DNA from: PALSA-1006 sp964571195 | GTDB lineage: Bacteria > Pseudomonadota > Gammaproteobacteria > Burkholderiales > Gallionellaceae | Length of the DNA: 64,000 nt | Direction of reading: 5' to 3' | Assembly: GCA_964571195.1 (NCBI GenBank) | Contig: CAZNAD010000012.1 | Location: forward strand, 3,833-67,832 | Shown: positions 50,014 to 58,920 of the stretch, in pieces | How positions within the stretch are numbered: position 1 is the stretch's first letter | How the letters are laid out: each line of letters begins with the position of its first letter | The notes under the pieces: model-generated | Told to the model about the DNA's origin: nothing | The model's database searches: none | What the model saw: only the letters and a program-made list of their open reading frames with translations | Translations under genes and position numbers: made by a program

Positions 50014-50337
50014 TCATTCCGCAGCTACGTGTTTGCCAGAATCATCGTGGCGGCGTGCGGCGTTCTTTTCTTTGTGTTTGAGTACCTGGCGATCCAGCGA
50101 TTCGACCAGTGCGTCGATCGCGACATACAGATTCTCGTCCGAAGTTTCGGCGAAGATGGTCTTGCCGGAAAGATGCACGGTCGCTTCGGCTTTTTGCTGG
50201 AGCTTGTCCACCGACAGGATGACGCTGACATCAATGACGTTGTCGAAATGACGTTTGACTTTGTCGAGTTTGGAAACGACATGTTCGCGGATGGCAGGGG
50301 TGATTTCGAGGTGACGTCCGGTGAGGTTGAGGTTCAT
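50014..50337 (-). CDS. hpf: Ribosome hibernation promoting factor (short HPF/YfiA type)
   Basis: A 107-aa ribosome-associated protein (MNLNLTGRHLEITPAIREHV at the N-terminus) that stabilises inactive 100S or 70S ribosomes under starvation. It is the short form without the C-terminal dimerisation domain. The gene follows rpoN by 17 bp, the classical sigma-54 cluster order. A Lys/His-rich tail (KHKEKNAARRHDDSGKHVAAE) ends the protein. Confidence 0.95.
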   Translation of the reverse strand: MNLNLTGRHLEITPAIREHVVSKLDKVKRHFDNVIDVSVILSVDKLQQKAEATVHLSGKTIFAETSDENLYVAIDALVESLDRQVLKHKEKNAARRHDDSGKHVAAE

Positions 50338-50354
50338 GGCCTGCTCCTATTTGG

Positions 50355-51773
50355 TTAGAGTGATTTACGAAGATTCACCGGGAGGATGTTTAGCAATTCC
50401 CGGTATTTTGCCACGGTACGCCGGGCAACCAATATGCCCTGCTGTGCCAGGATTTCGGAGATGCGACTGTCGGTGAGGGGATTTTTGCTGTCCTCCTCGC
50501 CGATCAGTTGCTTGATGATAGAACGAATCGCGGTAGATGAACACGCGCCGCCCGCTTCGGTGGAAAGACCGCTGCCGAAGAAATATTTGAGTTCGTAGAT
50601 GCCGCGCGGGGTGAGCATGAACTTCTGCGTGGTCACGCGCGAGATGGTGGACTCGTGCAGTTCCAGCTGCTCGGCGATCTCGCGCAGCACCAGCGGGCGC
50701 ATGCCGATGTCGCCGTGCTCGAAGAACTGGCGCTGGCGTTCGACGATGGCTTGCGAAACACGCAGGATGGTGTCGAAACGCTGTTGCAGGTTTTTGATGA
50801 ACCAGCGCGCTTCCTGCAACTGTCCGGCCATCTGCTGCGAGCCCTGTTCGTCGCGGCGCTGCATGATGTTGGCGTAGATCTGGTTGACGCGCAGGCGCGG
50901 CATCGCTTCCGGGTTGAGGCGCGCACGCCAGTTGTTGCCGTGGCGTTCGACCAGTACGTCCGGCACCACATAATCGGCGGCACGCTGCTCGAATGCGGTG
51001 CCGGGTTTGGGTTGCAGGTGGACGATAAGGTCTTGCGCGCAACGCAGGGCGGCATCGTCGCAATGCAGCGCTTTTTTGAGTTTGTTGAAGTCGCGGTTGG
51101 CGAGCAGGTCGAGGTGCGCGGTCACGATGTTTAATGCCAAGTCGCGTCCGGGCACGTCTTCCGGCATCGCCTGCAATTGCAGCGCCAGGCATTCGCTCAG
51201 GTTGCGCGCACCGATGCCGGGTTCATCGAGGTGTTGCAGTTGCACCAGCGCAGTTTCCAGATCGTCCAGCGTGACATCGAGTTCGGCGGGTAGCAGTTCG
51301 ACGATCTCTTCCAATGGCTGGGAAAGATAACCGTTGTCGTCCAGCGCGTCGATCAGCAGGCCGATGAGCCGTTTGTCGCGGCTGTCCAGCTGGCTCATGT
51401 TGGCCTGCCAGAGCAGGTGTTCGCGCATGCTGGGGCGGTCGGCTGCGACTTCGGCATAACCGTCGTCTTCGTCGTCGGAGGTGCCGGAGGCGGTGAAATT
51501 GGGTTCGTTCCAATCCAGTTCGGCGGGTTGGCTTTCGTTCTCGGCGGTGGTCTTGGTCTCGCTCGTAGCGCTTGACACCGAGGGGGCGTCGCCGTGCGCG
51601 TAAGGCTGGGCGAAGTCGTCTTCCTCGCGTTCGAGGAAGGGGTTCTCGTCCAGCAGCCGCGCGGTCTCCTGATTGATCTCCAGCGTGGACAGTTGCAGCA
51701 ACTTGATAGCCTGCTGCAACTGGGGCGTGAGCGTCAGTTGTTGCGACTGTCTGAGTTGTAGTACTGCTTTCAT
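50355..51773 (-). CDS. rpoN: RNA polymerase sigma-54 factor RpoN
   Basis: A 472-aa sigma factor for -24/-12 promoters. The N-terminal Gln/Leu-rich region I is LRQSQQLTLTPQLQQAIKLLQLS. An acidic region II (about 55-115) follows, then the core-binding domain, the helix-turn-helix, and the RpoN box ARRTVAKYRE near residue 455. It requires AAA+ activators, none of which are seen in this window. The gene is between lptB and hpf in the conserved order. Confidence 0.97.
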   Translation of the reverse strand: MKAVLQLRQSQQLTLTPQLQQAIKLLQLSTLEINQETARLLDENPFLEREEDDFAQPYAHGDAPSVSSATSETKTTAENESQPAELDWNEPNFTASGTSDDEDDGYAEVAADRPSMREHLLWQANMSQLDSRDKRLIGLLIDALDDNGYLSQPLEEIVELLPAELDVTLDDLETALVQLQHLDEPGIGARNLSECLALQLQAMPEDVPGRDLALNIVTAHLDLLANRDFNKLKKALHCDDAALRCAQDLIVHLQPKPGTAFEQRAADYVVPDVLVERHGNNWRARLNPEAMPRLRVNQIYANIMQRRDEQGSQQMAGQLQEARWFIKNLQQRFDTILRVSQAIVERQRQFFEHGDIGMRPLVLREIAEQLELHESTISRVTTQKFMLTPRGIYELKYFFGSGLSTEAGGACSSTAIRSIIKQLIGEEDSKNPLTDSRISEILAQQGILVARRTVAKYRELLNILPVNLRKSL

Positions 51774-51796
51774 TTTACGGTGGGGTGGTTCGGGCT

Positions 51797-52519
51797 TTAG
51801 AGCTTGAAGTTTTCGCCGAGATAGACTTTTCTCACGCCTTCATTATAGATGATTTCCTCGGGTTTGCCTTCGGCCATCACCGAACCCGCGTTGATGATGT
51901 AGGCGCGGTCGCAAATGCCCAATGTTTCCCGCACGTTATGGTCGGTGATGAGTACGCCGATGTTGCGTTCCTTGAGGAATTCGATGATCTTCTGGATATC
52001 CAGCACGGCGATGGGATCGACCCCGGCAAAAGGCTCGTCCAGCAGGATGAAACGCGGGTTGGTGGCCAATGCGCGGGCGATCTCGACGCGGCGGCGCTCA
52101 CCGCCGGACAGGCTGAGCGCCGGATTGTTGCGGATATGGGTGATGTGCAGGTCGTTCAGCAATTCTTCCAGCCGTTCGTTCATCTCTTCTTTGTTGTAGC
52201 CCTGTAGTTCGAGCACTGCCTGGATGTTCTCCGCGACGCTCAGGCGACGGAAAATGGAAGCTTCCTGCGGCAGGTAACCGAGGCCGAGACGGGCGCGGCG
52301 GTGGATGGGCAGATGGGTGACGTTCTGGTTGTCGATGAAGATATCGCCGCCGTCGGCGGCCACCAGACCGACGATCATGTAGAAACTGGTGGTTTTGCCC
52401 GCGCCGTTGGGGCCCAGCAGTCCGACCACTTCGCCGCTTTTGACCGACAACGAGACATCCTGTACCACGGTGCGGGAACGGTAACTTTTTTTCAGGGTGC
52501 TGGTGCGTAGTTCACTCAT
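51797..52519 (-). CDS. lptB: LPS export ABC transporter ATP-binding protein LptB
   Basis: A 240-aa cytosolic ATPase that powers lipopolysaccharide extraction by LptB2FG. Walker A is GPNGAGKTT, the signature is LSGGERRRVEIARAL, and Walker B is RFILLDEPFAGVDP. Its start overlaps the lptA stop, so the proteins are co-translated. LptF and LptG are not in this window. Confidence 0.97.
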   Translation of the reverse strand: MSELRTSTLKKSYRSRTVVQDVSLSVKSGEVVGLLGPNGAGKTTSFYMIVGLVAADGGDIFIDNQNVTHLPIHRRARLGLGYLPQEASIFRRLSVAENIQAVLELQGYNKEEMNERLEELLNDLHITHIRNNPALSLSGGERRRVEIARALATNPRFILLDEPFAGVDPIAVLDIQKIIEFLKERNIGVLITDHNVRETLGICDRAYIINAGSVMAEGKPEEIIYNEGVRKVYLGENFKL

Positions 52520-53085
52520 GGTTTGTCCGTTAACGGTGCGGGGCGATCTGTGGCCGCCAAAGGGGGCGTGACGACAGGCGCGTTTTTGTTCTTCGGTTGT
52601 ATCGTGGCACGCACCCGACCATCTTTCTTGCGCCCGCTCACAAAGAAGGTCTCGGTCTGCGTGCTGTAGGTGATGTGATCGCCGCGCACATCGTCCAGTT
52701 CGCGTTTCACCCGTGCGCGCACGTAGAAATTGACGACTTCCGCGCGCGAGTCGTATTCGATGCGTTCGCCGTAACCTTCCACATATTCATCCGAATCGTC
52801 GCGTTTCTGCCGGAAGCTGGCCGGTCTGCCAGTGGCGACGCAAAGCTTGTTGCCGACGGCATCCTCGGTCACCACCAGTCTGTCGGAGACCAGATGCAGT
52901 GTGCCCTGCGTCAGTTCGACATTGCCCTCGAAGGTGCTGACATGTTTGGCGTCATCCACGTTCAGACGATCCGAAATGATCTGGATGGGTTTGTCGCGAT
53001 CAGCCTTTTCGGCATGTGCGACACCGGCCAAACACAGGAGCGAGAGTCCCAGCAGCAGAAGGGTGTTATCGGGGCGCGGGTTCAT
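52516..53085 (-). CDS. lptA: LPS transport periplasmic protein LptA
   Basis: A 189-aa exported protein with a signal peptide (LLLLGLSLLCLAGVAHA) and an OstA-like beta-jellyroll (about 30-160, with HVSTFEGNVELTQGTLHLVSDRLVV). It forms the periplasmic bridge for lipopolysaccharide. The C-terminus is a Pro/Ala-rich tail (VVTPPLAATDRPAPLTDKP). It overlaps lptC by 20 bp and lptB by 4 bp. Confidence 0.94.
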   Translation of the reverse strand: MNPRPDNTLLLLGLSLLCLAGVAHAEKADRDKPIQIISDRLNVDDAKHVSTFEGNVELTQGTLHLVSDRLVVTEDAVGNKLCVATGRPASFRQKRDDSDEYVEGYGERIEYDSRAEVVNFYVRARVKRELDDVRGDHITYSTQTETFFVSGRKKDGRVRATIQPKNKNAPVVTPPLAATDRPAPLTDKP

Positions 53086-53656
53086 GGAGGGTGCGGACTT
53101 GGGATAACAGGTTGACGATGCGGGCGCGGTTGTCGAGGGTCATGCCGACCCCGTAAACGGTATCGCGCGGGGTGGTGAGCGTGACGGGATGGTCGGTTTC
53201 GGCCCAGTCTTTGCCGGGGGTGAAGTGCAGGTAATCGGTGCTGAGCAGCATCTCGTCCTGATCCGCGCTGCTTAGCCGCATGATCTTCACGTCATCGTGC
53301 AGGAATACCTCGTCACCGTGGCTGGACAAGACGCCAGTCTGCGCCCAGGTAACCAGCGGTGCCCGGTCACTGGACAGGCTGACGAAGCGGGGTGCCCGCA
53401 GATGGGTCATGTCGTCGTCGGGGAAGTGCCACATCCTTTCGGTGGTCATCATGTGGCGGGCTTGCCCGTTCTCGTCCAGAGTGACGGAGGACAGGTTGTC
53501 CACCGCATAGTCAATATCGTGACGTTTGCTGTTGTCTGGTCTGGGCGGCAGTGGTTGAACCTGCTGGTTGAGCCAGTAGGTTCCGGCCAGCAGCAACAGT
53601 GCCGGGAGCAGCGGCAGCCAGGACAGCAGGCGTTCGGCCATGGTGGTGTTACGCAT
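53066..53656 (-). CDS. lptC: LPS export protein LptC
   Basis: A 196-aa bitopic inner-membrane protein with one N-terminal helix (LLSWLPLLPALLLLAGTYWL) and a periplasmic jellyroll (about 45-190) that hands lipopolysaccharide from LptBFG to LptA. Sequence conservation is low in this family, so the call relies on the helix, the fold-like strand pattern and its place between kdsC and lptA, with overlaps on both sides. Confidence 0.92.
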   Translation of the reverse strand: MRNTTMAERLLSWLPLLPALLLLAGTYWLNQQVQPLPPRPDNSKRHDIDYAVDNLSSVTLDENGQARHMMTTERMWHFPDDDMTHLRAPRFVSLSSDRAPLVTWAQTGVLSSHGDEVFLHDDVKIMRLSSADQDEMLLSTDYLHFTPGKDWAETDHPVTLTTPRDTVYGVGMTLDNRARIVNLLSQVRTLHEPAPR

Positions 53657-54176
53657 CTTGCAGATACGGGGCCAGTTGTTGGTTCAGAGTGCCCTGGCCG
53701 GACATGATGAGTTCGCAGGCTTCACGCACGGCACCGTTGCCGCCGTCGCGTTTGGTGGTGTAGTGGGCGCGATCAAGTACGACGAGGGGGGCTTTGGGCA
53801 CGGTCAAGGCCAGACCGACGCGGCGCATCACCGGCAGGTCGACTACGTCGTCACCCATGAAAGCGGCTGCTTCCGGTGCCAGTCTCAATTTCCCCAGCAG
53901 ATCCTGCATGGCATCCCATTTCTTTTCGATGCCCTGATACAGGTGGGTGATGCCGAGGTTCTTGGCGCGCATCTCCACGCAGCGCGAAGTGCGCCCGGTG
54001 ATGATGGCCAGTTCGACACCGGAAGCTTTGAGCATCTTCAGGCCGTGGCCGTCGAGGGAGTTGAAGCGTTTGTATTCTTCGCCGGAGTCGGACAGATAGA
54101 GTCCGCCGTCGGTGAGCACGCCGTCGACATCGAAAGCGATCAAGCGAATGGGCAGGATACGTTGGGTCAACATCAT
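53649..54176 (-). CDS. kdsC: 3-deoxy-D-manno-octulosonate 8-phosphate phosphatase KdsC
   Basis: A 175-aa HAD phosphatase that yields free KDO for lipopolysaccharide. Motif I is FDVDGVLTDGGLYL, motif II ITGRTS, and motif IV AAFMGDDVVDLPVM. It has the short, cap-less C0 form typical of KdsC. The stop/start overlap with kdsD (1 bp) and overlap with lptC place it in the KDO-Lpt operon. Confidence 0.96.
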   Translation of the reverse strand: MMLTQRILPIRLIAFDVDGVLTDGGLYLSDSGEEYKRFNSLDGHGLKMLKASGVELAIITGRTSRCVEMRAKNLGITHLYQGIEKKWDAMQDLLGKLRLAPEAAAFMGDDVVDLPVMRRVGLALTVPKAPLVVLDRAHYTTKRDGGNGAVREACELIMSGQGTLNQQLAPYLQDA

Positions 54177-55162
54177 CAGATTACCTTGGCACGCAACAGG
54201 TCGAACATATTCAGCGCGCCGACCAAGCGATGGTCGGCATCCACCACCAGCATCTGGCTGATGCGGTATTGCTCCATGATCTGCACCGCTTCTACCGCCA
54301 GTGCATCGGCGCTGATGCAGCGCGGATTACGCGACATGACTGCATCGACCGGGGTGGCGCTGAAGTCGAGGCGTTTTTCCAGTGTGCGACGCAAGTCGCC
54401 GTCGGTATAGATACCCAATACCTTGCGGTTACCATCGACGATAGCGGTCATGCCCAGCCCTTTGCGCGAGATCTCCAGCACGGCATCGGCCAGCATCGCA
54501 TCGTGCGCTACGGCGGGGATGTCCGCGCCGTCGTGCATGATGTCGCGCACATGGGTGAGCAGGCGTCGACCCAGACTGCCGCCGGGATGTGAGCGGGCAA
54601 AATCCTCTTCACCGAAACCTTTTGCATCGAGCAAGGCCACCGCGAGCGCATCGCCCAAGGCCAGTGCGGCGGTGGTGCTGGCGGTGGGGGCCAGCCCCAT
54701 CGGGCAGGCTTCCTGCGCCACATAGCCGTTGAGATGGCTGTCTGCTGCCAGCGCCAGACTGGACTTGGCGTTGCCGGTGAGGCTGATGAGTTTGGCACCC
54801 TGGCGTTTGATCACCGGCACGATGGTGAGCAGTTCTTCACTCTCGCCGGAATAGGAGATGGCGATGAATACGTCCTCGGCAGTGATCATACCGAGGTCGC
54901 CGTGACTGGCTTCGCCCGGATGTACAAAATAGGCGGGGGTGCCGGTGCTGGACATCGTTGCTGCGATCTTGCGCGCGATATGCCCGGATTTGCCCATGCC
55001 GCTTACGATCACGCGGCCTTCGCAGGACAGGATGAGATCCAGTGCGCGCAGAAAGGAGTCGTCGATGCGCTGTTCCAGAGCGCTTACCGCATCGGCTTCG
55101 ATGCGCAATACCTTGCGTGCGAGATCCAGTGCATGGGGTGCGGCGGAGAGCTGTTTGTTCAT
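54176..55162 (-). CDS. kdsD: D-arabinose 5-phosphate isomerase KdsD
   Basis: A 328-aa enzyme converting ribulose 5-phosphate to arabinose 5-phosphate, the KDO precursor. The SIS sugar-isomerase domain (about 35-185) has VIVSGMGKSGHIARKIAATMSSTG and IAISYSGESEELL. Two CBS domains follow (about 210-325). It is the first gene of the kdsD-kdsC-lptCAB-rpoN-hpf block. Its promoter lies in the 186 bp before the divergent prepilin gene. Confidence 0.96.
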   Translation of the reverse strand: MNKQLSAAPHALDLARKVLRIEADAVSALEQRIDDSFLRALDLILSCEGRVIVSGMGKSGHIARKIAATMSSTGTPAYFVHPGEASHGDLGMITAEDVFIAISYSGESEELLTIVPVIKRQGAKLISLTGNAKSSLALAADSHLNGYVAQEACPMGLAPTASTTAALALGDALAVALLDAKGFGEEDFARSHPGGSLGRRLLTHVRDIMHDGADIPAVAHDAMLADAVLEISRKGLGMTAIVDGNRKVLGIYTDGDLRRTLEKRLDFSATPVDAVMSRNPRCISADALAVEAVQIMEQYRISQMLVVDADHRLVGALNMFDLLRAKVI

Positions 55163-55348
55163 AGGCGCGGATTATACCCAAGGAAGCTGCGGGTTATCCC
55201 CTGAAAATGCACCTTGGATACGTCTGCCGGAACGGGTTTGGCAGATGCGGGTCGCGCAAGCGGGGAAATTTGGGTTATTCTGCCGCAATCTGGGTACAAG
55301 TCATTGATGGTTCTGATAGAAAACTTGGCGGGCGACAAGGAGACTATG

Positions 55349-56035
55349 ATGAAACAAAGGCAATCCGGCTTTACTTTGATCGAGATTTCTATCGTGCTGG
55401 TGATCATCACCCTGTTGATCGGCGGTGTGATGAAAGGTCAGGAACTCATCAATAATGCCAAGGTGACCAATCTGGTGCGCGACTTCGATACCGTCAAACA
55501 GGCTATCTACGGCTATCAGGGCAGTTATAAGGTGCTTCCCGGTGATGATGTGAACGCGGCGGTTCATGTCGCCGGAACGGTGGCTTCGACCCCTGCGTCT
55601 TCTATCGGCAATGGGACCATTGACGGTACGTGGGATTCGGTGACCGCGACGGATGAGACGGTGGTGTTCTGGCAGCATGTGCGGCTGGCCGGACTGATAT
55701 CGGGGCAACAGAGCATTACCGTGACCAGCATCCTCGATCCGTATTTTCCGCTGAATGTAGCCGGAGGACGGATCGGCGTGCAGGGTAATCTGGGTACGGC
55801 CAATTCGCCCAAACCGATCGCGGGGATTCCCGGCACTTATGTGATCTGTTCGGCCAACATTCCCGGCAAACTGGCGAAACGCTTGGATATCATGCAGGAC
55901 GATGGCGACACCAGTTTGGGTTCGATGCGGGTGACTGCGGCGGCAGCCGGTACGGCTGCTATCGCCGCCGGGCAGGCGGTGGCAACGCAACCGCTGGCGG
56001 ACGATACGCTCTATACCGTTTGTCTGGGCGTGTGA
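55349..56035 (+). CDS. Prepilin-like protein with N-terminal methylation motif
   Basis: A 228-aa type IV pilin or type II pseudopilin-like protein. The class III leader is MKQRQSG, with cleavage before FTLIE, followed by the hydrophobic helix (EISIVLVIITLLIGGVMKG). The C-terminal globular part contains Cys in YVICSAN and again close to the end (YTVCLGV), a likely disulfide loop. ATG 55349 has AAGGAG six bases upstream; a second ATG is one codon earlier. It stands alone, with no pilus assembly genes nearby, divergent from kdsD and convergent with murI. Machine and function unknown. Confidence 0.85.
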   Translation: MKQRQSGFTLIEISIVLVIITLLIGGVMKGQELINNAKVTNLVRDFDTVKQAIYGYQGSYKVLPGDDVNAAVHVAGTVASTPASSIGNGTIDGTWDSVTATDETVVFWQHVRLAGLISGQQSITVTSILDPYFPLNVAGGRIGVQGNLGTANSPKPIAGIPGTYVICSANIPGKLAKRLDIMQDDGDTSLGSMRVTAAAAGTAAIAAGQAVATQPLADDTLYTVCLGV

Positions 56036-56047
56036 TCCGGCGTACGG

Positions 56048-56848
56048 CTACAGGAATTCGTGCGGCAAGGTCTGCACGGCGCTAACGTCTCCCCACAACA
56101 CCGATACGATGCGCGTGGCCAACACGGGATCACCGCTGGTAAAAAAACTCGCGGAGGCATCGCCGTGTTCGCGTGCGGGAAGTTCGCTCTCCATGCGGCG
56201 CTGGAGTTGGCGTGCGACGGCGGCACCGGTGTCGATCAGTGCGATTTTTTCGCCCACCACTTTGCGGATGAGCGGCGCAAGGAAGGGGTAATGGGTGCAG
56301 CCGAGGATCAATGTGTCTGCACCGCGCGCCAATAACGGCGCGGTGTAGCGCTCGACCAGTTGCCGGGTCTCGGTACTATCCAGCGCTCCCCGTTCCACTT
56401 GTTCGACCAGTCCGGGGCAGCCCTGAGTGACGATTTCGACCTCTTCGCCGTAACGTTCCAACAATGCGGCGAAACGCGCACTTTCCAGTGTGCCGACCGT
56501 GGCTAATACGCCGACCACGCCGCTTTGGGTGGCGGCGACAGCAGGTTTGACGGCGGGCTCCATGCCGATGATGGGGATGTTGAATTGCGTGCGTAGGCTG
56601 GCGACGGCTGCCGCCGTGGCGGTGTTGCAGGCGATCACGACGGCATCCGCGCCTTGATCGATCAGGAAGCGGGTCAGGGTGTGTGAGCGTTGTTCGATGT
56701 AGGCCGGGCTTTTGTCGCCGTAGGGCACGTGGCCGGAATCAGCCACGTAGATCAGGCGTTCATGCGGGAGCGTTTGACGGATGTGGTGCAGCACGGACAG
56801 GCCGCCGACACCGGAATCGAAAACGCCTATCGCTCCCGATGGATTCAT
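56048..56848 (-). CDS. murI: Glutamate racemase
   Basis: A 266-aa cofactor-independent racemase supplying D-glutamate for peptidoglycan. The catalytic cysteines are in VIACNTATAAAV and ILGCTHYPFL. The N-terminal IGVFDSGVGGLSVL holds the conserved Asp and Ser. It is 6 bp downstream of the ABC-F gene, convergent with the prepilin gene. Confidence 0.96.
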   Translation of the reverse strand: MNPSGAIGVFDSGVGGLSVLHHIRQTLPHERLIYVADSGHVPYGDKSPAYIEQRSHTLTRFLIDQGADAVVIACNTATAAAVASLRTQFNIPIIGMEPAVKPAVAATQSGVVGVLATVGTLESARFAALLERYGEEVEIVTQGCPGLVEQVERGALDSTETRQLVERYTAPLLARGADTLILGCTHYPFLAPLIRKVVGEKIALIDTGAAVARQLQRRMESELPAREHGDASASFFTSGDPVLATRIVSVLWGDVSAVQTLPHEFL

Positions 56849-56854
56849 AGGTGC

Positions 56855-58450
56855 TTAGTCTTCTGCCTGGTCGCGCAAGAATTCTTCGTACGTGCCGTGG
56901 TAGTCGTTCACGCCCTTGGCCGAGATTTCGATGATGCGCGTGGCCAGCGAACTCACGAATTCGCGGTCATGCGATACGAAGATCAACGTGCCTTTGTACA
57001 AATCGAGCGCGGTGTTGAGCGATTCGATGGCTTCCATGTCCATGTGGTTGGTCGGCTCGTCCATCAGCAGCACGTTGGGTTTGGCTAACATGAGTTTACC
57101 GAACAACATGCGGCCTTTTTCTCCGCCGGACAGCACTTTCACGCGCTTCTTCACGTCGTCGCCGGAGAATAACAAACGACCCAGCGTACCGCGCACCACT
57201 TGGTCGTCGTCGTGCGGGCCGCGCCAGTCGGTCATCCATTCCATCATTTCTTTGTCTTCGGCAAAGTCGGCGGCATGGTCCTGCGCGTAGTAGCCGAGCT
57301 TGGCTTTTTCCGCCCATTTGACGGTGCCGGTATCCGCGACCAGATCGCCCGCCAAAATGCGTAGCAGCGTGGTTTTACCGATACCGTTGGGGCCGATGAT
57401 GGCCACCTTTTCGCCTGCGTCGATGCGGAAATTCACATTGGAAAACAGCATGCGGTCGTAGCCTTTGGCTAGCTTCTCCACTTCCACCGCCACACGGTGC
57501 AGTTTCTCGCGCTCGTCGTATTCGAAACGGATGAAGGGGTATTGGCGACTGGACGGTTTGATGTCTTCGATCTTGATCTTGTCGATCTGGCGCGCGCGCG
57601 AAGTGGCCTGTTTGGCTTTGGAAGCATTGGCCGAGAAACGCGCCACGAAGGCTTTCAGTTCGGCGACTTTTTCTTTGGCCTTGGCGTTGTCGGTGGACTG
57701 TTGTTCACGTGCCTGTGTCGAAGCCAGCATGTAGTCGTTGTAGTTGCCCGGATACACGGTGATCTTGCCGTAATCCAGATCGGCCATGTGGGTGCACACG
57801 CTGTTCAAAAAGTGGCGGTCGTGCGAGATGATCACCATCGTCGAATTGCGCGCATTCAGGATGTCTTCCAGCCAGCGGATAGTGTTGATGTCCAGGTTGT
57901 TGGTCGGCTCGTCCAGCAGCAGGATGTCCGGGTTGGAGAACAGCGCCTGCGCCAGCAATACGCGCAGCTTGAAGCCGGGCGCGACGGCACTCATCGGGCC
58001 TTGATGCAGATCGATAGCGATGCCCACGCCGAGCAGCAATTCGCCCGCGCGCGCCTCGGCGGTGTAACCGTCGTATTCGGCGAAGGTCGCTTCCAGATCG
58101 GCGGCACGCATGTAATCTTCTTCACTGGCATCCGGGTTGGCGTAGATCGCGTCGCGTTCCGACATCGCTTCCCACATTTCGGTGTGCCCCATCATCACCA
58201 CATCCAGCACACGCTTATCTTCGTAAGCGAACTGATCCTGACGCAGTTTGCCGAGCCGCTCGGTCTTGTCCAGCATCACCTCGCCCGAAGTCTGCTCCAG
58301 ATCACGCCCGAGGATCTTCATAAAAGTGGATTTGCCGCAGCCGTTCGCGCCGATCAGGCCGTAACGGTTACCGTCGCCGAACTTGACGGAGACGTTCTCG
58401 AACAGGGGCTTGGCCCCGAACTGCATGGTGATATTAGCGGTGGATAACAT
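56855..58450 (-). CDS. ybiT: ABC-F family ATPase, YbiT-like
   Basis: A 531-aa soluble protein with two ABC domains and no membrane part; ABC-F proteins act on ribosomes. Walker A motifs are GANGCGKST and GPNGIGKTT. Signature motifs are recognisable before LLLDEPTNNLDINTIRWLED and LLMDEPTNHMDMEAIESLN. The linker includes KQATSRARQIDKIKIEDIK. The whole length matches E. coli YbiT closely. It lies 6 bp upstream of murI. Confidence 0.94.
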   Translation of the reverse strand: MLSTANITMQFGAKPLFENVSVKFGDGNRYGLIGANGCGKSTFMKILGRDLEQTSGEVMLDKTERLGKLRQDQFAYEDKRVLDVVMMGHTEMWEAMSERDAIYANPDASEEDYMRAADLEATFAEYDGYTAEARAGELLLGVGIAIDLHQGPMSAVAPGFKLRVLLAQALFSNPDILLLDEPTNNLDINTIRWLEDILNARNSTMVIISHDRHFLNSVCTHMADLDYGKITVYPGNYNDYMLASTQAREQQSTDNAKAKEKVAELKAFVARFSANASKAKQATSRARQIDKIKIEDIKPSSRQYPFIRFEYDEREKLHRVAVEVEKLAKGYDRMLFSNVNFRIDAGEKVAIIGPNGIGKTTLLRILAGDLVADTGTVKWAEKAKLGYYAQDHAADFAEDKEMMEWMTDWRGPHDDDQVVRGTLGRLLFSGDDVKKRVKVLSGGEKGRMLFGKLMLAKPNVLLMDEPTNHMDMEAIESLNTALDLYKGTLIFVSHDREFVSSLATRIIEISAKGVNDYHGTYEEFLRDQAED

Positions 58451-58727
58451 GATGTGCCTTGAATACGACCTAACCTGCTGCGCGTGATGTACTACGTTGC
58501 GCGGTGCTCGAAATCCTCATGTATAAAAAAATACATCCGGTTTCTGCGCGCCGTGCACCTTGTCCATCAATTGCTCGCTACGGTTATGCGGCATTCGGAA
58601 AAATTAAAGGCGCGCATTCTACCACCAGCCTATCTGCCCGACGAAGCGGGGTGCGGCCTGGCGGAAAAACCATTTGACGGGAATGGACAAATTCCGTTAG
58701 AGTGCGCCCGCAATCGTTGATTTCACA

Positions 58728-58836
58728 TCAACGCCTGCAAGGGCAAACCCGTCGAAAGGCGGGGACGCAAAGCTTCCGGGCTAAGGGACAAGTTCCTATT
58801 CGACAACAGTCGAGTGCCAGCGGGGTCGCCAGGTGA
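58728..58836 (+). ncRNA. Cyclic di-GMP-I (GEMM-I) riboswitch aptamer
   Basis: The GEMM-I signature is complete. AGGGCAAACC leads into a P1b hairpin capped by GAAA (CCCGTC-GAAA-GGCGGGG). The invariant GGACGCAAAGC then enters the second helix with CCGGGCTAA (tetraloop-receptor side), and the closing GCCAGCGGGGTCGCC follows. The layout matches the Vibrio Vc2 aptamer element by element. It lies 85 bp upstream of a histidine kinase gene and is the only such aptamer seen in the window. Confidence 0.95.
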
Positions 58837-58859
58837 TCAGTTTCATCATCCTTCACGAC

Positions 58860-58913
58860 CCCTTTGCGTCCGCCCTCACCAAAACTTGGGCAATGACTAC
58901 GCACGACAAAGGG
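58860..58913 (+). promoter_or_regulatory. Putative riboswitch expression platform (ribosome-site sequestering stem)
   Basis: CCCTTTG (58860-58866) is complementary to CAAAGGG (58907-58913). The latter contains the ribosome-binding site of the kinase gene, whose ATG is at 58921. No T-run follows, so control is more likely at translation than at termination. Whether c-di-GMP turns it on or off cannot be told from sequence. Confidence 0.55.
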
Positions 58914-58920
58914 ATACGCC

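Noticed and set aside
57497..58447. A 316-codon plus-strand open frame
   Set aside because: Antisense to the ABC-F gene. The translated sequence has no domain.
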